DNA from: CAXXOK01 sp964640955
GTDB taxonomy: Bacteria > Bacillota > Clostridia > Christensenellales > Aristaeellaceae
Assembly: GCA_964640955.1 (NCBI GenBank)
Contig: CAZXJI010000006.1
Location: 81,792 to 145,791 of the forward strand
Direction: 5' to 3'
Length of the DNA stretch: 64,000 nucleotides
Below the pieces are notes generated by a model. It saw only the letters and a list, made by a program, of their open reading frames with translations. It was not told the origin of the DNA and did not search any database. This document shows, piece by piece, positions 34,116 to 42,915 of this stretch. The number at the start of each line of letters is the position of its first letter. The stretch's first letter is position 1. Both the position numbers and the translations under genes were made by a program.

Positions 34116-34789
34116 GGTTTGCTCTCCTCCAGTCGGTAGCCCAGCCGGCGAACCACGCTGAGCGTGACGGTCGAACGCAGCAGCTGCAGCTTTTTGCGCA
34201 GGAAGGATATGTAGGCCTCCACGTTGTTGTCGCCCGCCTCCGTGTCGTACCCCCAGACCTTGACCAGCAGCGTATCCTTGGAAAGGATGTTGTTCTGGTT
34301 GAGAATCAGAAGCCGCATGATCTCCAATTCCTTGGCGCTGAGCGTAAGCGCCCTTTCCCGGCAGCGCAGCGTGCTCATGGAGGGCACCAGCGTAAGGTCG
34401 CCGAAGCCGAGCCGCTCGGGGACGATCTCCCCCTGCCGCCGGATGACGGCGCGCAGGCAGGCCAGAAACTCGGCGTTTTCAAACGGTTTGGTCAGGTAGT
34501 AATCCGCGCCCAGGTCCAGCCCGTGCACGCGGTCGACCAGGTCGGACTTGGCGGTCAGCATGAGCACGGGGGTCTGGATGCCGTCCCGGCGGAGGCGCTT
34601 GAGCAGTTCGAAGCCGTCCAGCCTGGGCAGCATCACGTCCAGCACGATCGCGTCGTAAATGCCGCTCAGGGCGTTATCCAGCCCCGTTTCGCCGTCGTGC
34701 GCCACGTCGGCGATGTAGCCGTCCTCGCCGGCCATGTCGGCCAGCGTTCCGGCCAAACGTACCTCATCCTCGATAATCAGGATGCGCAT
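34112..34789 (-). CDS. OmpR-family response regulator
   Basis: 225 residues. The receiver domain has acidic pocket EDE (7-9), phosphorylated Asp51 in IVLDVMLPRLDG, the Thr in MLTAKS and the Lys in LTKPF. The C-terminal winged helix runs from about residue 130 (LTLSAKELEIMRLLILNQNN) to the end (YISFLRKKLQ, VRRLGYRLEE). I start at the ATG giving MRILIIEDE; longer in-frame starts are untypical. GAGGAG lies about 11 bases upstream. The symmetric site in the upstream gap suits this protein, as OmpR-type regulators bind direct repeats 10-11 bases apart. Confidence 0.95.
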   Translation of the reverse strand: MRILIIEDEVRLAGTLADMAGEDGYIADVAHDGETGLDNALSGIYDAIVLDVMLPRLDGFELLKRLRRDGIQTPVLMLTAKSDLVDRVHGLDLGADYYLTKPFENAEFLACLRAVIRRQGEIVPERLGFGDLTLVPSMSTLRCRERALTLSAKELEIMRLLILNQNNILSKDTLLVKVWGYDTEAGDNNVEAYISFLRKKLQLLRSTVTLSVVRRLGYRLEESKP

Positions 34790-34867
34790 TCCCCGCCACT
34801 CTCCTCGAATACCGCCTCCGTCGCGGGCCGCCGGGCCCGGACGGCGTCCGCGTGACCAGTGTATCAC

Positions 34868-34890
34868 AAAGCGACGCCCTTTGTCGCTTT
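34868..34890 (-). promoter_or_regulatory. Hairpin in the leader of the response-regulator mRNA
   Basis: AAAGCGAC and GTCGCTTT, a perfect 8-base stem with a 7-base loop, immediately downstream of the leftward -10 TATGCT. It may protect or regulate the transcript. Confidence 0.5.
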
Positions 34891-34894
34891 TTAC

Positions 34895-34975
34895 AGCATA
34901 ATTGTAAAACCTGAAACGTAGCTGAAAAAAATTCGGTTTCTTTTTCAGTTTCTTTTCAGCTTTTCCGCCTATGCT
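34895..34975. promoter_or_regulatory. Symmetric divergent promoter/operator for the two-component system and ABC operon
   Basis: Rightward: TTTCAG (34943-34948), 5 bases, TTTCAG (34954-34959), 10 bases, TATGCT -10 (34970-34975). Leftward on the complement: TTTCAG (34927-34922), 5 bases, TTTCAG (34916-34911), 10 bases, TATGCT (34900-34895). Neither side has a good -35 hexamer, as expected when a bound OmpR-type regulator recruits polymerase. Confidence 0.65.
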
Positions 34976-35084
34976 GGTACACGGAAGCCGGCGAAGGACG
35001 CGGCGTTCGCCTCCCGGAGCCGACGCTTCCCGCCGCCAGCGCGATACGCGGGGCGGCCGGATTGGCGGGAAAGGTGATGGCACG

Positions 35085-36446
35085 ATGCCGGACCAGAAAC
35101 GAAGGAAGAAAAAGATTCTGCGGGTGCTCAAAGGGCTCCTGGCGCTGGTGATCGTAGGCATATTGGTGCTGGTGGGCTGGATCTACCTGGTGCCCATGGT
35201 CACGGCCGACGCCGTGACGGTGTACGACAGCTACACCGTGGGCACGGGCGACATCAGCACCACGAAGAGCTTCAGCGCAAGCCTCAGCGTTAAAAAGACC
35301 GAAACCTTCTCAAGCGATACGGAGTGCACCGTGAAGGAACTTTACGTGCAGTCCGGCGACGAGGTGCAGGAGGGCGACCCGCTGGTGCTTTTGTCCACGG
35401 GCGAACTGTTTTCCGCCAGCTTCGACGGCGTGGTGAACGAGATGCGCGTGGAGGTGGGCGACTGGATCTGGCCGAACTTTACGGTGGTGCAGATCAACGA
35501 CCTCCAGCACCTGGAAGTCAGCATGAACGTGGACGAGTACGATATTGAACAGCTTACGCTGGGCGAAGCCTGCACGGTCAGCGTCATATCGCTGGGCGTG
35601 GATTTTGAGACCGAGATCGCGCACATCAACCGCGTGTCGCAGTCCCAGGGCTCGGTGGCGTTCTATTCCGTGACCTGCGACCTGACCGTGCCGGAAAACG
35701 TGCTGCCCGGCATGCAGGCGACCGTCACCATCCCGGCGGACGGCGTTACGGACGTGACGACGCTGGATATGGCCGCCCTGGCCTTCGACGAAGATAAAGA
35801 GCCTTATGTGCTGATCAAGCAGGATGACGGCACCTATGACAAGAACTACGTGACGACGGGGCTCAGCGACGGCATGCAGGTGGAGATCACCGACGGGCTC
35901 ACCCCCGGGCAGACCGTGTACGCCGTGGCCGGAACGGAAAGCGTGCAGCCGACGGTGACGCTGGAGAGCCTGTATAAGATGATCGTCGGCGAAACGATCG
36001 TCATCAACGACAACAGCAGCCGCGGCGGCATGAGCGGCACCATGCCGCAGATGAGCGACGGCACCATGCCCCAGATGGGCGACGGCACCATGCCGGAGTG
36101 GAACGGCGACGGCGAAAGCACCGCGACGCCGGAGACCACCCAATCCGCGGACGGCACGGCGGCGACCGACGCCACCGCGACCGACGGAACGACCACAACC
36201 GACGGCACGACGGCGACCGACGCCACCGCGACCCAGGCGCCCGCGGGGGACATGACCGTAACCGACGGCACCATGCCCTCGCCGCCGGACGGCGCGCAGG
36301 GCTTCGGCGGCATGACGCCTCCTTCCGGCGCCGCCACGGACGAAACCGCACAGACCACAACCGGCGGGCAGACGGATCAGACCGCCGCAAGCGCAACCGA
36401 GGACACGACCACAAGCCAAGAGGAGGAAAACGCCCATGTTGAGTAA
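35085..36446 (+). CDS. Membrane-fusion adaptor A (HlyD/MacA-like) with Met- and Thr-rich tail
   Basis: 453 residues from the ATG at 35085 (AAAGGTGA upstream). A basic start and one membrane helix (about 11-37) precede an extracytoplasmic adaptor: beta-barrel and lipoyl halves (SASLSVKKTETFSSDTECTV, LYVQSGDEVQEGDPLVLLST, FDGVVNEMRVEVGDWIWPNF) and a membrane-proximal part (VPENVLPGMQATVTIP). No long coiled-coil hairpin is present. From about residue 305 the tail is low complexity: repeated Met motifs (MSGTMPQMSDGTMPQMGDG) then Thr/Ala/Asp-rich sequence. It is a paralogue of the gene at 41150. First gene of the operon; its stop overlaps the next start by 11 bases. Confidence 0.85.
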   Translation: MPDQKRRKKKILRVLKGLLALVIVGILVLVGWIYLVPMVTADAVTVYDSYTVGTGDISTTKSFSASLSVKKTETFSSDTECTVKELYVQSGDEVQEGDPLVLLSTGELFSASFDGVVNEMRVEVGDWIWPNFTVVQINDLQHLEVSMNVDEYDIEQLTLGEACTVSVISLGVDFETEIAHINRVSQSQGSVAFYSVTCDLTVPENVLPGMQATVTIPADGVTDVTTLDMAALAFDEDKEPYVLIKQDDGTYDKNYVTTGLSDGMQVEITDGLTPGQTVYAVAGTESVQPTVTLESLYKMIVGETIVINDNSSRGGMSGTMPQMSDGTMPQMGDGTMPEWNGDGESTATPETTQSADGTAATDATATDGTTTTDGTTATDATATQAPAGDMTVTDGTMPSPPDGAQGFGGMTPPSGAATDETAQTTTGGQTDQTAASATEDTTTSQEEENAHVE

Positions 36447-37524
36447 GAAGCTGATCGCGCTCATCGCCGCCGTCCTGCTGATGACGCCCGCGCTTGCCGG
36501 CGCCGAAGAGGAACTGGAAGGCAACGTCGTCGCGGGGGACACCATCCCGGTTACCGCCCCTTACGGAGGCACCATCTCATCCATCTCCCTGCGGGAAGGC
36601 GCGCTGATCTCTGTGGGCGATACGGTGGCCACCATGCAGACGACCAAGGTGCTCGCCCCGGAGGATGGCACCGTGCGCGGCGTGTTCTCCCAGGAAGGCG
36701 ATACGCTGAACAACACCACCGTGCTCTACATCGCCCCGGTGAGCAAGTACACCATCTCCTGCACCATCGAGAAGGCGTACAACACCATCGACACCAAATA
36801 CGTGAAGATCGGGGAAACGGTCTACATTAACAATAAGCGCGACGGCACCTATAAGGCCGAAGGCATCATCACGGCGGTCGACGGTTCCAATTACACCGTG
36901 CAGACCACGGCGGGCGAACTGTACATGGAGGATACCGTGTACATTTACCGCGACGAGGACTACTCCACCGAAAGCCGCATCGGCAGCGGAACGGTGGGCC
37001 GCACGTCGGAACTGTCCATCACCGGTTCGGGAAGCCTTCTGAAGCTTTACGTGGAGGACGGCGAGGAGGTCGAGCGCGGGCAGCTTCTCTTCGAGACGGT
37101 CGAGGGCACGCTGGACGCGCTGGGCGAGTACGGCGACGTGATCACCTCCGACGTCAGCGGCGTGATCGCGAAAATCAACGTTACGGCCGGGCAGAAGGTC
37201 TCCAAAGGGGACGTGCTGCTGACCGTTTACCAGCAGGACAGCTACCAGATCGAGTTCAGCATCGACGAGGATCTGCTCAGCGTCGTGCACGTGGGGGATA
37301 CGGTCAACATCGTTTTCAACTGGAACGAGGAGACCGGCAACGTCATCCAGGGAACGGTAACGGGCATTTCCTACATCAGCGAGGACTCCACCTCCACCAC
37401 GGGGCAGAGCGGGAGCGACAGCAGCGAAACGACCGCAACCAAGTACACGGGGTACATCGCATTTCAAGCCGATGACTCCGTAAGGCTGGGTATGAGCGTA
37501 ACGGTATCGACGATCGACGAATAA
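36436..37524 (+). CDS. Secreted adaptor-like protein with lipoyl/barrel domains, copy 1
   Basis: 362 residues with a signal peptide (MLSKKLIALIAAVLLMTPAL, cut after AGA). An N-terminal lipoyl-like half (GNVVAGDTIPVTAPYGGTIS, LREGALISVGDTVATMQTTK, EDGTVRGVFSQEGD) is followed by a beta-barrel region (YVKIGETVYINN) and a second lipoyl-like half (GSGSLLKLYVEDGEEVERGQ). It resembles the soluble part of HlyD-type adaptors but has no membrane anchor. It is the paralogue of the gene at 44147. GAGGAGG precedes the ATG, inside the end of adaptor A. Confidence 0.8.
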   Translation: MLSKKLIALIAAVLLMTPALAGAEEELEGNVVAGDTIPVTAPYGGTISSISLREGALISVGDTVATMQTTKVLAPEDGTVRGVFSQEGDTLNNTTVLYIAPVSKYTISCTIEKAYNTIDTKYVKIGETVYINNKRDGTYKAEGIITAVDGSNYTVQTTAGELYMEDTVYIYRDEDYSTESRIGSGTVGRTSELSITGSGSLLKLYVEDGEEVERGQLLFETVEGTLDALGEYGDVITSDVSGVIAKINVTAGQKVSKGDVLLTVYQQDSYQIEFSIDEDLLSVVHVGDTVNIVFNWNEETGNVIQGTVTGISYISEDSTSTTGQSGSDSSETTATKYTGYIAFQADDSVRLGMSVTVSTIDE

Positions 37525-37539
37525 CGGGAGGAACCATTC

Positions 37540-39630
37540 ATGAAAAAGATCATTGCTTGCCTGCTGACACTTTGCATGGCCGCTACCATGATCGTGTTCG
37601 ACGGGGGCCATGGTATCGATAACGCGACGGCCGAGGCGGTCGCGGCTACGCAGACGCCCGCCCCCACGGCGACGGTTACCCCCACGGCACAGCCGCAGGC
37701 GACCGCGACGGCGGAGCCGGACGCGACGGCGGCAGCGGCGGCCACTGCGGAACCGGAGGCGCCGGACGAGGCCGGGTCGACTGTGGAGCCGGAAGCGACC
37801 GTCGAACCTGCGGCGGCTGCCGACCCGGACGCGACGGCTGACCCCGAGACGACCCCCGACCCCGACGCGACCGTGGACCCCGATGCGATGGCAGAGCCCG
37901 ACGCAACGGCCGAGCCCGAGGCGACGGCCGAACCGACCGCGGCCCCCGCGGCGGCGGAAGCCAACGTAGGCTCCGGCCCCGTGTGGATCACGGAGGGGGC
38001 GCACCGCCGCTACGGCACCCTGGACGACCTGCTGCCCGTGGCCGCCGTGAACAAGCTGACCGTTTACCTCTGCACCACCTCCGTTTTGGAGCTCACCGGC
38101 TATTCGACCAGCGCGCTGCAAAGCGTCGGTTTCGGCCTGGACGTGGATGCGCTGGGCGAGGATTACTGCGACGGCAAGTCGGTCATCATTTCCTCCATCA
38201 GCAAGAGCGGCGCCATGAGGGACAACACCCTTTACATCTGGGTGGGCCGCGCCTCGGACATCCCCACGCCGGCCGAGGCCCTCGGCGCGAACGTACAGGT
38301 GTCCGCGGATGACGACGACGTGCTTGAAACCGAGATTATGGTGCAGCCGAGCGACTATACGGCCGACGCGCCCTGCATGCCGACCTTCACGCTGACGGCG
38401 TACCCGGAACTCGGTGACGGCATGACCTTCGCGGTCATCCTCGACGGGGGCGATCCCCAGGCGATCGGCGGGAATACCTATTCGCCCGCGGCTTCCGGCA
38501 GCTACCGTTTCGCCGTGTTGGACGCGAGCGGCACGCTTACGGCCCGTTCCATGCAGTTCACGGTAGAATACGGAACGCAAGCCGAGGAACCGGAAGCGAC
38601 GGCCGAGCCCGACGCGACGGTTGAGCCCGACGCGACGGCTGAGCCCGACGCGACGGTTGAGCCCGACGCGACGGCTGAGCCCGACACGACGGCTGAGCCC
38701 GACGCGACGGTTGAGCCCGACGCGACGGCTGAGCCCGACGCGAGGGCTGAGCCCGACACGACGGCTGAGCCCGAAGCGACGGCTGAGCCCGGCGCGACGG
38801 CTGAGCCCGGCGCGACGGCTGAGCCCGGCGCGACGGCTGAGCCCGACACGACGGCTGAGCCCGAAGCGACGGCTGAGCCCGACACGACGGCTGAGCCGGA
38901 CGCGACGGCTGAGCCGGACGCGACGGCTGAGCCCGACACGACGGCTGAGCCCGACACGACGGCTGAGCCCGATGCGACGGCTGAGCCCGAAGCGACGGCC
39001 GAGCCCGAAGCGACGGCCGAACCCGAAGCGACGGTTGAGCCGGATGCGACCGAGACGCCCGACGAGAATATCCTGACCGCGGATGATCTGGTGACGGACG
39101 CCACCCCGGCCCCCGTCGTCGTGGTGGAAACGCCGGAGCTGACGGTGCGCGCTTACGACTACGCGGAGGATACCCTCTCCAACGTCACCCCGGTGTTCGA
39201 ATTGTCCGGGGCGCCTGCGGACAGCGGCTACTTCTACGCCGTGTCGGTCGACGGCGGCGATGTAACGGCGCTTGAGGGAGACACGTTCAGCATTTCCACC
39301 GACGGCGAATACTCCTTCGTGTTCTACCTGCTGGACGCCGAGGGCTACCTGGCGGATACCAGCAAAATCTACCACGTGCTGCTGGACTTCACGCAGGCTT
39401 CCGAAAACAGCGAAGCGTGGATGATGATCGGCGGGGAAAAGGTCTACGGCACGCTCTCGACGCTGCTGAGCCAGGCGGAGAGCGGATCGACCATTTACCT
39501 GCTCACCACGGACGTCATCGCCATCAGCGACGCGTCCAAGCTGAGCACCGTAACCCTGCAGCCCGATGCGGACGTATTCGGCACGGATCACTGCGTCATC
39601 ATTTCCACGAACGATCCTGACGGGGAGTGA
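37540..39630 (+). CDS. Secreted repeat protein with mirrored domains around a hexapeptide array
   Basis: 696 residues. After a signal peptide (MKKIIACLLTLCMAATMIV) comes a Thr/Ala/Pro/Glu linker (residues 35-142). Then module A (~146-243, RYGTLDDLLPVAAVNKLTVY), module B (~260-345, FAVILDGGDPQAIGGNTYSP), 26 hexapeptides of the EPDATA type (350-505), module B' (~525-620, YAVSVDGGDVTALEGDTFSI) and module A' (~625-696, VYGTLSTLLSQAESGSTIYL). A' and B' are recognisable copies of A and B in reverse order. Function unknown; it looks like an extended surface or envelope-spanning structural protein. Set in the middle of the adaptor/ABC operon. Confidence 0.85.
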   Translation: MKKIIACLLTLCMAATMIVFDGGHGIDNATAEAVAATQTPAPTATVTPTAQPQATATAEPDATAAAAATAEPEAPDEAGSTVEPEATVEPAAAADPDATADPETTPDPDATVDPDAMAEPDATAEPEATAEPTAAPAAAEANVGSGPVWITEGAHRRYGTLDDLLPVAAVNKLTVYLCTTSVLELTGYSTSALQSVGFGLDVDALGEDYCDGKSVIISSISKSGAMRDNTLYIWVGRASDIPTPAEALGANVQVSADDDDVLETEIMVQPSDYTADAPCMPTFTLTAYPELGDGMTFAVILDGGDPQAIGGNTYSPAASGSYRFAVLDASGTLTARSMQFTVEYGTQAEEPEATAEPDATVEPDATAEPDATVEPDATAEPDTTAEPDATVEPDATAEPDARAEPDTTAEPEATAEPGATAEPGATAEPGATAEPDTTAEPEATAEPDTTAEPDATAEPDATAEPDTTAEPDTTAEPDATAEPEATAEPEATAEPEATVEPDATETPDENILTADDLVTDATPAPVVVVETPELTVRAYDYAEDTLSNVTPVFELSGAPADSGYFYAVSVDGGDVTALEGDTFSISTDGEYSFVFYLLDAEGYLADTSKIYHVLLDFTQASENSEAWMMIGGEKVYGTLSTLLSQAESGSTIYLLTTDVIAISDASKLSTVTLQPDADVFGTDHCVIISTNDPDGE
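38587..39054 (+). repeat. Tandem array of 26 units of 18 bases
   Basis: The unit is close to GAGCCCGACGCGACGGCT, encoding Glu-Pro-Asp-Ala-Thr-Ala with variants (EPDTTA, EPEATA, EPGATA, EPDATV). Several adjacent units are identical at DNA level (three EPGATA in a row), which indicates recent slippage. Confidence 0.9.
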
Positions 39631-39638
39631 GAAACGCC

Positions 39639-41138
39639 ATGAAGAAACGTTTGCAATTCATCGCATGGCTTACGGCGATCTGCCTTTTGGCCGGCGGCGG
39701 CGGGCTTACGGCCTCCGCGCTGGCGGACGGCCTCACCTACGTATGGGTGGGCATGCAGCTGGACGGCGGCGATACCGCCCTGTTGGGCGCGGCCGCTTCC
39801 ACCATTACGGTCACCGGAGTGACCATCAACGGGCAGACGCCCGCGACGGATCCCGCCGGGACGCCGGTCTGGTTCTCGGCCGGGGACGGCGTGGCGATCA
39901 ACTATGACGATACTATCGCCGACAACGCCTACACGTACGACGTCTCCCTCGACGGCGGCATCACCTACGCCAGCCAGGGCCTGGCGGCCGGTTTCACCCT
40001 CGGCGATCTGGGGCTGACCGCCCAAAGCACCCCCTACGCCATGGTGTTCCGCGTGAACGACGCGGACGACGCGGCCAACTCCGCCGTTTCGCAGCTCTAC
40101 TACGTTTACTACGACGACGTGGCGCCCGTGCTGCTGTGCAAGGCCGCCACGGACAACACCCTGGTATTCTTCGCCGGCGATTCCCTGAGCGGATTCAGCG
40201 ACGATGCGACGGTCAACAACGTCACCTTCACCGCTTCCTCAACCGTCGACTGGGTGGCAAGGCTTACCTACCAGGGGCAGAACGTATACGTTTACTCCGT
40301 GCAGTATACCGGCGAAGGCACCATTCCGGCGGGTACCCTGGCCGTCCGGGACGCCGCGGGCAACATCGCCGTCTGGGGTGAGGACATCACCATCACCGCG
40401 GGCGAAAGCGGCGGCATGAGCGGCGGAGGCTCCTACTCCGGCAGCAGCGGCGGCGGAGGCAGCAGTAGCACGTCCCGTACCGTCTACTACGCTTCCTCCA
40501 CCTACGATACCGTCACCCCCTATAACGGCGTGGACCTGGTGGTGGACAACGGCGCCATGCAGACGCTGGTCATCGGCGACCAGGCGCTGAACCTGACGCT
40601 CACCATGAACGGCAACGGGTCGGCCGGGAACGACGGGGATTCGCCCTTCTTCAGCGCGAGCTTCACGGACTGGAACGGCGACGCCGGCGAGGTGACCGAC
40701 GCCGAGGATGAGGACGAGACGGTCGATACCCTGGTGCTGACCGCCGCGGACGCGACCGAAACCGACGGGGAATACTGCTGGACGTTCGACGGATCGGTTT
40801 ACAAGAAACTGGCGGCCAGCGGCATCGACTACCTGATGCTCACCGTAGGCGACCAGGCGACGGCCCTTTCCACGGCCGGGTTTACCGCCGGACTGCGCTA
40901 CAACATGTACCGCGCCGCCGGCATCGCCAGCAAATCGTTCGTTTACGCCATCACCATGGGCGCTTCCGGCGTCAAGGTGCAGGTGACCGTGGACGGCGAG
41001 ACCTACACGCTCACGGATGACCAGACCAGCGAGTTCTACTACTACGACCTTTACAGCGGATCCGTCGACATGCTCAACCAGCCTTTCGGCCAGGGCAGCG
41101 ACATTCAGATTTCCGCCTCCGAAGGCCGGAATGATTGA
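39639..41138 (+). CDS. Secreted Gly-rich protein with Ig-like module
   Basis: 499 residues. I start at the ATG at 39639 (MKKRLQFIAWLTAICLLAGG), 12 bases after GGGGAG; a GTG at 39627 overlaps the previous stop but sits on top of the ribosome site. The signal peptide ends near residue 29. Residues 30-255 look like strand-rich Ig-type modules (YYVYYDDVAPVLLCKAATDN is a typical linker before an Ig-like repeat). A flexible Gly/Ser segment (GGMSGGGSYSGSSGGGGSSS, about 260-282) leads to a C-terminal unrecognised domain. It shares the GGMSGGG style with adaptor B, suggesting they work together. Confidence 0.8.
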   Translation: MKKRLQFIAWLTAICLLAGGGGLTASALADGLTYVWVGMQLDGGDTALLGAAASTITVTGVTINGQTPATDPAGTPVWFSAGDGVAINYDDTIADNAYTYDVSLDGGITYASQGLAAGFTLGDLGLTAQSTPYAMVFRVNDADDAANSAVSQLYYVYYDDVAPVLLCKAATDNTLVFFAGDSLSGFSDDATVNNVTFTASSTVDWVARLTYQGQNVYVYSVQYTGEGTIPAGTLAVRDAAGNIAVWGEDITITAGESGGMSGGGSYSGSSGGGGSSSTSRTVYYASSTYDTVTPYNGVDLVVDNGAMQTLVIGDQALNLTLTMNGNGSAGNDGDSPFFSASFTDWNGDAGEVTDAEDEDETVDTLVLTAADATETDGEYCWTFDGSVYKKLAASGIDYLMLTVGDQATALSTAGFTAGLRYNMYRAAGIASKSFVYAITMGASGVKVQVTVDGETYTLTDDQTSEFYYYDLYSGSVDMLNQPFGQGSDIQISASEGRND

Positions 41139-41149
41139 GGTGAGGCGGA

Positions 41150-42193
41150 ATGACCGAAGCGGAAAAGGTTAAAAAGCAGAAGCGGAAGAAGCGCGCCAAG
41201 CGGATTAAGAAACTGATCGGCTGGCTGATCTTCCTGGCGCTGCTGGTGGGTGCGTTCTATTTGTTCGTGTTGCCCGATCTCAACGCGAGCGCGACGACGA
41301 CGTACGACAGCTACACCGCCACGCGCGGCACGATTTCCAATTCTATGAGCTTCAGCGGCTCCATCAGCGTCGTCAACAACGAGACCATGACCAGCGAAGC
41401 CGCCGCGACGGTGCGCAAGATCTACGTGTCGGAAGGCGACTCGGTGACGACCGGGGAGAAGCTGATCCGGCTCTCGGACGGCGAACTGTTCAAGGCCGAC
41501 TTCGACGGCGAGGTGAACGAGATTTCCGTGGAGGAAGGCGACGAGGTCAGCGCCAACACAAGCCTGATCCAGATCGTGGACTTCACCAACCTGAAAGTCT
41601 CCATGCGCGTAGACGAGTATTCGGTGACCGACCTGTACGTGGGTCAGGCCTGCACCGTGACCGTCACGGCGCTGGACGCGGAGTTCGACAGCACCATCAC
41701 CCATATCAACCGCATTTCCTCGGGCGGCAACTCCACCGCGTACTACACCGTTACGGCCGAGTTTACCGGCACGGAAAACGTGCTGCCCGGCATGCAGGTG
41801 ACCGTCACCATCCCGGAGGAGGAAGCCGACAACGTGGTCATTCTGAACCGCGACGCCCTTAGCTTCACCAACGGCAACAGCGCCTACGTCCTCATGAAGA
41901 ACGAGGACGGCGACATGGAGCAGGTGGCCGTGGAGCTCGGCGTGGATAACGACAATTACGTCGAGATCACCAGCGGGCTCAACGAAGGCGACACCGTATA
42001 CGTCGAGGTGGAGGACACCACGTCTACGACCAGCGGCCTGGCCAGCCTCTTCTCCTCGCTGACGGGCGGAACGCAGCAGGCCGGCGGCTCCAGCAGCGGC
42101 AGCATGCCCGACTTCAGCGGCGGCGGCATGAGCGGCGGCGGTGGCTTCAGCGGCGGCGGCATGAGCGGCGGCGGTGGCGGCGGAATGCCATAA
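41150..42193 (+). CDS. Membrane-fusion adaptor B (HlyD/MacA-like) with Gly/Met tail
   Basis: 347 residues. A very basic N-terminus (KVKKQKRKKRAKRIKK) and a membrane helix (about 23-40) are followed by an adaptor domain closely matching adaptor A: TTYDSYTATRGTISNS, YVSEGDSVTTGEKLIRLSDG, VSMRVDEYSVTDLYVGQACT, TENVLPGMQVTVTIP. The last 45 residues are Gly/Ser/Met-rich, with an exact 11-residue duplication FSGGGMSGGGG. In MacAB-type systems such an adaptor links the permease to an outer component. It directly precedes the ATPase and permease genes. Confidence 0.88.
   Translation: MTEAEKVKKQKRKKRAKRIKKLIGWLIFLALLVGAFYLFVLPDLNASATTTYDSYTATRGTISNSMSFSGSISVVNNETMTSEAAATVRKIYVSEGDSVTTGEKLIRLSDGELFKADFDGEVNEISVEEGDEVSANTSLIQIVDFTNLKVSMRVDEYSVTDLYVGQACTVTVTALDAEFDSTITHINRISSGGNSTAYYTVTAEFTGTENVLPGMQVTVTIPEEEADNVVILNRDALSFTNGNSAYVLMKNEDGDMEQVAVELGVDNDNYVEITSGLNEGDTVYVEVEDTTSTTSGLASLFSSLTGGTQQAGGSSSGSMPDFSGGGMSGGGGFSGGGMSGGGGGGMP
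42113..42178 (+). repeat. Two tandem 33-base repeats
   Basis: Units 42113-42145 and 42146-42178 are identical and encode FSGGGMSGGGG twice at the end of adaptor B. Confidence 0.85.
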
Positions 42194-42210
42194 CGAGAGG
42201 ATGACGTACG

Positions 42211-42911
<701 letters not shown>

Positions 42912-42915
<4 letters not shown>

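Noticed and set aside
38587..39054. Possible CRISPR array
   Set aside because: Units are 18 bases, contiguous, in frame and without spacers; it is a coding tandem repeat.
36577..39591. 1004-codon open frame on the complement across the repeat protein and its neighbour
   Set aside because: It mirrors the tandem array and two signal-peptide genes on the top strand. Its own product is a low-complexity Arg/Gly/Leu repeat without a ribosome site.
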